Shown here piece after piece: positions 6,280-10,786 of a stretch of DNA of 10,786 nt. Position 1 is the first letter of the stretch. Each line of letters begins with the position of its first letter. Source of the DNA: Flavobacterium psychrophilum (GTDB lineage Bacteria; Bacteroidota; Bacteroidia; Flavobacteriales; Flavobacteriaceae); contig CAMCTL010000123.1 in NCBI GenBank assembly GCA_945878515.1, positions 1-10,786 of the forward strand, written 5' to 3'. The notes under the pieces are model-generated. The model made no database searches. It was not told where the DNA came from and saw nothing but the letters and a program-made list of their open reading frames with translations. The translations under genes were made by a program, and so were the position numbers.

Positions 6280-6308
6280 CAAATCTACAAAAAATTTGAA
6301 TAGTACAA
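6280..6308 (-). promoter_or_regulatory. promoter of the 54-aa/zeta-like operon, nearly leaderless
   Basis: On the minus strand TTG (6308-6306), an 18-nt spacer and TAGATTTG (6287-6280) fit the Bacteroidota consensus. Only five bases separate the -7 box from the ATG at 6274, so the mRNA would have a leader of a few bases at most. Confidence 0.6.
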
Positions 6309-6425
6309 ATGGGCTAGAAAAATAAATAATGAGACTAAATAATCAGAGCAAATTGTGACTTGAATTTCAAATTTACAGATGTTAAAACCTCATAATTTGC
6401 TATAAACAAAAAAATAAAATTTTTA

Positions 6426-6455
6426 TAATTTTGTAAGAAACAAAGTCTATATTTG
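6426..6455 (+). promoter_or_regulatory. weak candidate promoter of the TIR operon
   Basis: Two -7-like boxes, TAATTTTG (6426-6433) and TATATTTG (6448-6455), stand about 120-145 bp before the TIR start. Neither has a TTG at the normal distance: 26 nt for the first and 14 nt for the second. The rest of the 300-bp gap (6275-6576) is AT-rich and holds no gene. It contains short palindromes, TTAATTAA (6505-6512) and TAACTAGTTA (6534-6543), that could be operators or chance. Confidence 0.25.
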
Positions 6456-6576
6456 AAGTTGAATAAAGCCTAACTTGTCGCAGTCCTAGCAATACAATTT
6501 AGTCTTAATTAATCGACCATATATTACGGTTATTAACTAGTTATTACAAAATTTTGCAAACGTTTAAAATAATAAG

Positions 6577-7350
6577 ATGGAAAAATCAAAAATATTTAAG
6601 GATGCACTTTTTGATGTTGAAATTATAAAGGAAAGCATAGAAAAGTTCGTAGATGAGCAGAAGACGAAAAATTCGTATAGACTTAAAAAAGAAAATGAAA
6701 CTTGGGAATATGATGACGAGCGTGAATTTTATGCCGATTATAGAAAAAACCATGAAAGCTCAACATTAAGAAAATCAAATGATAGTGTCAATATAACAAT
6801 TAGCTATACTAAAAATTCAGACACAACTATTTCCATAAAAGCATCATCAAGAGGTGAAATAGAAAGTGCATTTGAAATATTTGAAAAAAATTATAAAAAT
6901 TCTATTGTTGAAATTTCGAAAGAAGTAAAATCACCTATAATTTTCATCGGCCATGGAAGAAGTCTGCAATGGAGAGATTTAAAAGACCATTTGGTTGATA
7001 AACACGATTTCAAAATTGAAGCTTATGAAACTGGTGCAAGAGCTGGACATCAAATTAAAGATGTTCTAGAAGATATGAGTTCTAAAAGCACTTTTGCTAT
7101 TCTTGTTATGACTGCCGAAGATAAAGATGATGATGGTAAGTTTTATGCTCGTCCCAATGTTATTCATGAAATTGGCTTATTTCAAGGCAAATTAGGTTTT
7201 AGTAAAGCTATTGTTTTATTAGAAAATAGTACCGAGGAGTTTTCTAATTTACAAGGGATTCAACAAATAAGATACTCAAAAGGAAATATAAAAGAAACCT
7301 TCGGAGATGTTTTAGCAACAATTAAAAGAGAATTCGAAAACAAAAAATAA
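6577..7350 (+). CDS. TIR-domain protein of the CAP12/Pycsar-effector type (PF10137)
   Basis: A 257-residue cytosolic protein. Residues 119-252 match the CAP12/Pycsar-type TIR domain in order: PIIFIGHGRSLQWRDLKDHL (120-139), YETGARAGHQIKDVLEDM (150-167), FAILVMTAED (173-182), ARPNVIHEIGLFQGKLGF (191-208), AIVLLE and FSNLQGIQQIRY, TFGDVLATIKREF. Glu198 in HEIG is the likely NAD-cleaving residue. Family members act in antiphage defence by depleting NAD+ once activated. Residues 1-115 form a separate domain with EYDDEREFYADYRKN (44-58) and an ISYT...TTISIKASSRGEIESAFEIFE beta-alpha unit (75-103). I do not know a named function for it; a sensing or oligomerising role is inferred. A partner gene starts 4 bp after the stop. 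No cyclase or STING gene is adjacent, so this is not ordinary CBASS or Pycsar as far as can be seen. Confidence 0.85.
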   Translation: MEKSKIFKDALFDVEIIKESIEKFVDEQKTKNSYRLKKENETWEYDDEREFYADYRKNHESSTLRKSNDSVNITISYTKNSDTTISIKASSRGEIESAFEIFEKNYKNSIVEISKEVKSPIIFIGHGRSLQWRDLKDHLVDKHDFKIEAYETGARAGHQIKDVLEDMSSKSTFAILVMTAEDKDDDGKFYARPNVIHEIGLFQGKLGFSKAIVLLENSTEEFSNLQGIQQIRYSKGNIKETFGDVLATIKREFENKK

Positions 7351-7354
7351 TTTT

Positions 7355-7720
7355 ATGAAAGCAGAAGTACAATACAATGATTTTAAAGGAACTGCTGCCG
7401 CAGATATTAGTGACCATAGAACACTTCAAGATTTTTTAAACTCGAAGAAAGTTGATATTACAAAATATGAAAGCTTTGGTGCGACATTTTATTCAGGTTA
7501 TAGTGATTTTTTTGATGCTTCGATTATTTGTAGGGATATAGAAAAATCAACTGATTTAAAATCATACATAGTTGAGTTTCATTTTGAAGTTACTAAGGAT
7601 GAATTTTTTGAGTTTTTTAAAAGATTTAACGTTGTTATTCACGAAGAACATGATAAAGATTCAGATAGAGAACCAGACGAAAGTATTAGAATATATGATG
7701 ATGAAAACACAGAATACTAG
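7355..7720 (+). CDS. 121-aa partner of the TIR protein, function unknown
   Basis: It begins 4 bp after the TIR stop, so the two are an operon. The sequence MKAEVQYNDFKGTAAADISD continues with HRTLQDFLNSKKVDITKYESFGATFYSGYSDFFDASIIC and VEFHFEVTKDEFFEFFKRFNVVI, and ends in a very acidic tail (about residues 96-121). The pattern AAADISDH..L..FL...VD...Y..GA.FY.GY.DFF recalls a small hypothetical family in Bacteroidota. No catalytic motif, membrane segment or signal is visible. An acidic alpha/beta protein beside a NADase-type effector could be an inhibitor, activator or phage sensor, which is inference. It could equally be an unrelated cassette gene carried along. Confidence 0.7.
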   Translation: MKAEVQYNDFKGTAAADISDHRTLQDFLNSKKVDITKYESFGATFYSGYSDFFDASIICRDIEKSTDLKSYIVEFHFEVTKDEFFEFFKRFNVVIHEEHDKDSDREPDESIRIYDDENTEY

Positions 7721-7845
7721 TAGACCCGGCAACTGGTTCGAGGGTGATTAGTGAAAACTAAAAAAAGTAAATATTTAAAATTGTAATTGGCAAGAGCGTG
7801 ACACTCGCTAACAGCGCATGATTTTAACAAACCTAAAATACATAT

Positions 7846-8364
7846 ATGTCATTTAGAAATTTAATTTACTGGGAAAAAGGATTTAACTTTTCACGGTCTA
7901 CTCACGGCGACAGAGTAGCAATAGAAGCATACAGACTTCTTTATCATTATACATGGGAAAATCCAAACTGTCGGGCTGGAATTTTTATTGAAAAGTTTGG
8001 TGAATTTCAAAAGTTCTATACCATACATCAATTAATACCTAGCTTTGATCACTTCTATCAGAAAGCAATGTTCCAAGAAAACTACATTGACCAAAGTAAT
8101 GATTTTATTCGAGATTTGACCGGCCTATCATTCCAAGATGAAATCGAAAAATTTCAACGACTTAGAAGTTACATTCGAATTGAGTTTGAACCAAAATCTT
8201 CTCTCAAATCTTTATTGGGATATAAATTTAAAAACGCTTTATGTATTGTTATTAATCCAGAAGAAATAATGCAGGTTGTGGGTAATTCTTTAGATAGCTT
8301 TAAGATTCAAGTAAAAGGCTATGAAATTGAAGTTGCTTTTCGAACTCAGGTATCGATTAGATAA
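7846..8364 (+). CDS. 172-aa orphan protein, unknown
   Basis: A single frame from ATG 7846 to TAG. The product begins MSFRNLIYWEKGFNFSRSTH and has an aromatic- and charge-rich middle (AYRLLYHYTWENPNC, SFDHFYQKAMFQENYIDQSN). Its last 60 residues look beta-rich (IRIEFEPKSSLKSLLGYKF, ALCIVINPEEIM, FKIQVKGYEIEVAF). There is no signal peptide, membrane segment or recognisable catalytic motif, and I do not know the family. It is separated from the TIR operon by 125 bp that holds no gene or clear promoter but has the 8-mer GCTAACAG at 7807-7814. The same 8-mer lies inverted at 8417-8424 beyond the gene. Codon use and AT richness match the TIR genes, which suggests the same accessory origin. Confidence 0.6.
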   Translation: MSFRNLIYWEKGFNFSRSTHGDRVAIEAYRLLYHYTWENPNCRAGIFIEKFGEFQKFYTIHQLIPSFDHFYQKAMFQENYIDQSNDFIRDLTGLSFQDEIEKFQRLRSYIRIEFEPKSSLKSLLGYKFKNALCIVINPEEIMQVVGNSLDSFKIQVKGYEIEVAFRTQVSIR

Positions 8365-8440
8365 ATATTCTCCCACTGTGCGACGTCTCCCGACTCGTAC
8401 CCACTACAACAGTCTACTGTTAGCATAAAGATCAAAGCAA

Positions 8441-8693
8441 CCTCACTGGCGCCCGTTTGTCCTCATTCTCTGGCGCTCGATTGCATCGAGTGCCTACTTA
8501 AATTAAAAGACAAATCGTAGCGTTTGCAACGCGGGTAACTAAAACAGAAATAACTTTAATAAATTTCCCCCACTGGTGCTCGTTTGTCCTCATTCTCTGG
8601 CGCTCGATTGCATCGAGTGCCTACTTAAATTAAAAGACAAATCGTAGCGTTTGCAACGCGGGTAACTACAACAGAAATAACTTTAATAAATTT
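8441..8693. repeat. 127-bp tandem duplication
   Basis: Bases 8441-8566 and 8568-8693 are the same 126-bp sequence with four differences, repeated at a period of 127 bp. Each unit contains a 10-bp stem (GGCGCTCGAT / ATCGAGTGCC around TGC) and a GCGTT-TGC-AACGC hairpin. The near identity points to a recent duplication. With the foldback repeat it fills the 570-bp stretch between 8365 and 8933, which otherwise holds only the promoter box and VOC remnant. Confidence 0.9.
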
Positions 8694-8792
8694 ACTCGAA
8701 CCTTTATGGGAGAATGTCTATTTGAGCCGCGTTGCAAACGCTTTATTCAGTTTACAAAAAATAAGTAGGTACTCGTGACAGACGAGCACCAG
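8573..8792. mobile_element. foldback, MITE-like element of about 220 bp
   Basis: The ends are an 11-bp perfect inverted repeat (CTGGTGCTCGT at 8573-8583, ACGAGCACCAG at 8782-8792). Inside, AGCGTTTGCAACGCGG (8646-8661) recurs inverted at 8728-8743 without a mismatch, and GAGTGCCTACTTA recurs inverted as TAAGTAGGTACTC (8762-8774). The right arm is thus a diverged inverted copy of the 127-bp unit with about 30 bp deleted. No protein is encoded and no target duplication is visible. A non-autonomous mobile repeat or a large extragenic palindrome are both possible. Confidence 0.55.
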
Positions 8793-8834
8793 ATTTCGGA
8801 CTACAATGAAGCTTCTACAAACCCAAAAAATTAT

Positions 8835-8842
8835 TAACTTTG
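8835..8842 (+). promoter_or_regulatory. -7 promoter box before the VOC remnant/lipoprotein
   Basis: TAACTTTG fits TAnnTTTG. No TTG stands 18-20 bp upstream, so the -33 part is weak or missing. It lies 20 bp before the VOC-like ATG and 92 bp before the lipoprotein start, and probably drove the deleted VOC gene first. Confidence 0.45.
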
Positions 8843-8861
8843 ATAACTAAATTTAAAAAAA

Positions 8862-8915
8862 ATGGCAAAACAAATTTTTATCAATTTAGCAGTAACCGAC
8901 TTGCAAAAAGAAATG
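8862..8915 (+). pseudogene. first 18 codons of a VOC/glyoxalase-family gene
   Basis: The reading MAKQIFINLAVTDLQKEM is the standard opening of Bacteroidota VOC (glyoxalase/bleomycin-resistance) proteins, whose first beta strand reads IFINL.V.DLQKS. The homology stops there. The frame continues without a stop through six residues into the start of the lipoprotein gene. It looks like a deletion scar that kept the promoter region and start of the old gene. Confidence 0.55.
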
Positions 8916-8933
8916 ATTAAAACCAGTATAATC

Positions 8934-9326
8934 ATGAAAACAATTCTAAAAACGATTCTACTATTTGTACTAATTAGCACTATGGGATGTACACAAAACG
9001 AAACCATTCCAATTGATGAATCCAACAAATTAATAGGTCATTGGATTAATCCTGTTTACACGGATGCAGAGATTCAGCTAACGCGAGCCAGCTCACTGAA
9101 AAGTGATGCGTATGGAATGTCATTTTTAGCAGAAAGTCAATGTGTAGAAAGAAGTTCAGGCTGGTGCGGCACGCCACCATTAACTTTTTCTGATTTTGAA
9201 GGCAGTTGGACAAGAACAGACTCTATTGTAGTTGTTACAATCAATAACGGAATTGGACTGCAAGAAATAAAATGGAAAATAAAAACGCTCGATGACAAAA
9301 CTTTAATCATGGAAAGGATGTATTAA
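8934..9326 (+). CDS. small lipoprotein, hypothetical
   Basis: The ATG at 8934 gives 130 residues that start with a typical signal: MKTILKTILLFVLISTMGC, with basic residues, a hydrophobic core and Cys19 as the lipidation site. The lipobox -3 residue is Thr rather than the usual Leu, which Bacteroidota tolerate. The mature part carries GHWINPVYTDAEIQLTRASS, then ERSSGWCGTPPLTF and FEGSWTRTDSIVVVTI, a beta-rich pattern resembling lipocalin-like Bacteroidota lipoproteins. It should sit in the inner or outer membrane facing the periplasm; ligand unknown. An in-frame ATG at 8862 would give 154 residues but would bury the signal peptide behind a VOC remnant, so I reject it. Confidence 0.75.
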   Translation: MKTILKTILLFVLISTMGCTQNETIPIDESNKLIGHWINPVYTDAEIQLTRASSLKSDAYGMSFLAESQCVERSSGWCGTPPLTFSDFEGSWTRTDSIVVVTINNGIGLQEIKWKIKTLDDKTLIMERMY

Positions 9327-9370
9327 ACCCGATAATTATCGAAATCGCAATGCAAAGTGTCACCGATTTT

Positions 9371-9793
9371 CTATACTTGCTTCTTTTCTATCGGGTCTAA
9401 AAATTCTTTTGGAGTTAAAGCCTTCACCGCAGATACAGAAAAATCCTTTTGATTTCGGGTTATGATGTAGTCAATATTATTTAAAAAAGAAGAAACCGAT
9501 TGAACTGCATCTTCAAAGTCTGTAATTTTTGATAGTAATGATTCAATAATAACTAGCCTATCTATTCCAATTACGTCAATTATTTCAATCAAGTTAGTAA
9601 TGAAATCTATCGAAACTTGATGACCTTTTTCTTTTTTAGAAATATAATAAATGTCCGTAATTGTTGTCGCAGTTACAAATCCATAGAGTACCGAATTATC
9701 AATTTTCATAAAAACTGCCGAAGAATCCAAAAAGTGAGGTCCTCTCCTAAGAGCAATATCAAGAATTATATTCGTGTCTAGTACTATTCTCAT
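9371..9793 (-). CDS. PIN-domain toxin, VapC-like ribonuclease (PIN_3 type)
   Basis: A 140-residue PIN domain. The expected acidic residues are present: Asp6 in VLDTNIILD, Asp47 in the TATTITDIYYI helix, Asp92, Glu94 and Asp95 in TDFEDAVQ, and Asp108 in DYIITRNQKDF. Such nucleases use Mg2+ to cut RNA, often tRNA or rRNA, and are held by a cognate antitoxin. The spacing and the ATTIT..YYI block fit the PIN_3 subgroup. It overlaps the antitoxin gene by one base (TAATG), with the toxin second. The substrate cannot be told from sequence. A complete, apparently intact toxin. Confidence 0.88.
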   Translation of the reverse strand: MRIVLDTNIILDIALRRGPHFLDSSAVFMKIDNSVLYGFVTATTITDIYYISKKEKGHQVSIDFITNLIEIIDVIGIDRLVIIESLLSKITDFEDAVQSVSSFLNNIDYIITRNQKDFSVSAVKALTPKEFLDPIEKKQV

Positions 9794-10020
9794 TATTTGT
9801 ATTTTTCACTCAAATACTGAAACTTTACATCCTCTGTATCAACAGTAGATAGAAAACCAGCCCATTTATTGATAAAATCAATTGAGGCATTTTTATTTGG
9901 TTTTAAATCCTGCTTTGGGAATATAATGATTTCGACTTCTCTATCGACTAATTGTTGATTGAGAGGCAATTGTATTGTTCCTTTTTTAGAAATCCTGGTT
10001 TCAAATCGATACGCTTGCAT
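9793..10020 (-). CDS. antitoxin partner of the PIN toxin, AbrB-like
   Basis: A 75-residue protein: MQAYRFETRISKKGTIQLPL at the N-terminus resembles a swapped-hairpin AbrB/SpoVT DNA-binding domain (residues 3-35), and the C-terminus INKWAGFLSTVDTEDVKFQY fits the toxin-binding tail of Bacteroidota PIN antitoxins. I set the start at the ATG at 10020. A longer frame begins with TTG at 10035, but that TTG is the end of a TATCTTTG promoter box. It should bind the toxin and repress its own operon. The last base of the stop codon is the first base of the toxin start. Confidence 0.8.
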   Translation of the reverse strand: MQAYRFETRISKKGTIQLPLNQQLVDREVEIIIFPKQDLKPNKNASIDFINKWAGFLSTVDTEDVKFQYLSEKYK

Positions 10021-10032
10021 ACTTCTTTTTTT

Positions 10033-10040
10033 CAAAGATA
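10033..10040 (-). promoter_or_regulatory. -7 box of the PIN toxin-antitoxin operon
   Basis: TATCTTTG on the minus strand is a perfect TAnnTTTG box, 12 bp upstream of the ATG at 10020. No TTG is seen at the -33 position. The leader would be about 8 nt. The rest of 10041-10219 is AT-rich with no gene seen. Confidence 0.5.
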
Positions 10041-10219
10041 TAAAAAATTAAAATAGGTTTTGAATTTTTACATTTTAGTAGACTGTAAAAATTCTCTCAG
10101 GTCTAGCAGTTTAGAAAAAGTGTCTTGTATTAAAATAGGTTTACATAAAAGTGTAACTAAAAGCAAATTGTACTGACAGATAGAGCTAAAGGAAATAATT
10201 AACTCAAACCTCCAAAAAG

Positions 10220-10786
10220 ATGATTTCAGATAAAAATTTAGCTCGAATTGCAGGCTTTTGCTATTTAATTGTAATAGGCACAGGTCTATTTTCCGAAGTT
10301 TTTGTTAGACAAGCGTTACGTGTTCCCAATGATGCTTTGGCTACCGCTCATAACATTCAAACCAACGAAATGCTTTTTCGTTGGGGTTTTACTGCCGACA
10401 TTATCAACTTTGCCGTTGGTTTGCCGACCATACTGATTGTTTATTTTTTATTCAAACGAACCAATAAGTTACTATTGCAACTCGCTTTAACATTTGTGAT
10501 TATCCAAACGGCTATAATTGCGGTAAATCTTCTGAATCAAATTTCACCATTGCTGATTTTAAGCAATGATACTTACTTAAATACATTCCAACCCAATCAA
10601 TTGGCAACACTTGCTCTGCTGTCATTAAATATTCAGACACAAGGCTACGCAATAGGTTTGATATTCTTTGGGTTTTACTGTATAATTGTAGGATATGTAA
10701 TCTATAAATCAAACTTTCTCCCTAAACTATTCGGCATCCTTTATGCCATTTCGGGTTTGTGTTACTTAATCAATAGCTTTACCATG
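10220..10786 (+). CDS. DUF4386 family membrane protein (partial, runs off the right end)
   Basis: The frame is open from ATG 10220 to the last base, 189 residues. The sequence MISDKNLARIAGFCYLIVIG continues with GLFSEVFVRQALRVPNDALATA, EMLFRWGFTADIINFAVGLP, and GYAIGLIFFGFYCIIVGYVI. That order matches DUF4386 proteins of about 210-240 residues: polytopic inner-membrane proteins, often annotated next to regulators, of unknown function. Five or six hydrophobic segments are visible (about residues 9-30, 55-78, 84-108, 145-165, 168-188). The gene is divergent from the PIN antitoxin. I see no good promoter in the 184-bp gap. The C-terminus lies beyond the window. Confidence 0.85.
   Translation, partial: MISDKNLARIAGFCYLIVIGTGLFSEVFVRQALRVPNDALATAHNIQTNEMLFRWGFTADIINFAVGLPTILIVYFLFKRTNKLLLQLALTFVIIQTAIIAVNLLNQISPLLILSNDTYLNTFQPNQLATLALLSLNIQTQGYAIGLIFFGFYCIIVGYVIYKSNFLPKLFGILYAISGLCYLINSFTM

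Noticed and set aside
2602..6542. Shared 11-mer ATTAACTAGTT at 2602-2612 and 6532-6542
   Set aside because: It is a low-complexity AT-rich palindromic word, easily found by chance in this base composition.
8441..8693. CRISPR array
   Set aside because: There are only two units, of 127 bp, with a 1-bp junction and no spacers; it is a tandem duplication.
8834..9028. 64-codon minus-strand frame
   Set aside because: It is antisense to the lipoprotein signal peptide; its hydrophobicity mirrors that region.
9327..9396. Inverted pair ACCCGATA / TATCGGGT as a terminator between the convergent lipoprotein and PIN genes
   Set aside because: The arms are 54 bp apart, there is no T run, and the right arm is inside the PIN coding region.
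10512..10712. 66-codon minus-strand frame
   Set aside because: It is antisense to the DUF4386 gene, whose translation matches the family throughout.

Overview
The window looks like a chromosomal stretch of a Flavobacterium-type member of the Bacteroidota. The reasons are AT-rich DNA, promoters of the TTG-N18/19-TAnnTTTG type, starts without clear Shine-Dalgarno sequences, a six-S1-repeat ribosomal protein S1, and several protein families I know mainly from Flavobacteriia. All family names come from reading translations by eye; no search was run.

Left part (1-2550): the tail of an ISAon1-like transposase and its probable IS end, a 59-aa protein, then a compact minus-strand operon. The operon holds a 251-aa protein of unknown role, a DUF5675 protein and two tiny membrane proteins whose genes overlap. 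The two small proteins and the DUF5675 protein resemble a phage lysis or cell-wall module. A 67-aa putative DNA-binding protein is divergent from the operon across a promoter region with degenerate repeats.

Middle (2550-5460): a CheB methylesterase remnant cut after about 100 residues, with its own terminator; then the core gene rpsA with a near-ideal promoter, a leader of about 115 nt containing a small hairpin, and a strong terminator. Upstream of the rpsA promoter lies a conserved-looking structured element with a long hairpin, possibly a Flavo-1-type RNA.

Right part (5500-10786) is accessory. It holds a zeta-like P-loop kinase preceded by an overlapping 54-aa gene, which I read as a toxin-antitoxin-like pair. 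Next comes a two-gene operon of a CAP12/Pycsar-type TIR protein and a small acidic partner, the best candidate here for an undescribed defence module. Then come an orphan 172-aa gene, a 127-bp tandem duplication merged with a 220-bp foldback (MITE-like) repeat, the start of a deleted VOC/glyoxalase gene in front of a small lipoprotein gene, a PIN toxin/antitoxin pair, and the start of a DUF4386 membrane protein that runs off the window.

Taken together, the segment next to rpsA looks like an insertion and deletion hotspot. It carries two toxin-antitoxin-like pairs, a TIR operon, an IS edge, a foldback repeat and two gene remnants within about 10 kb.
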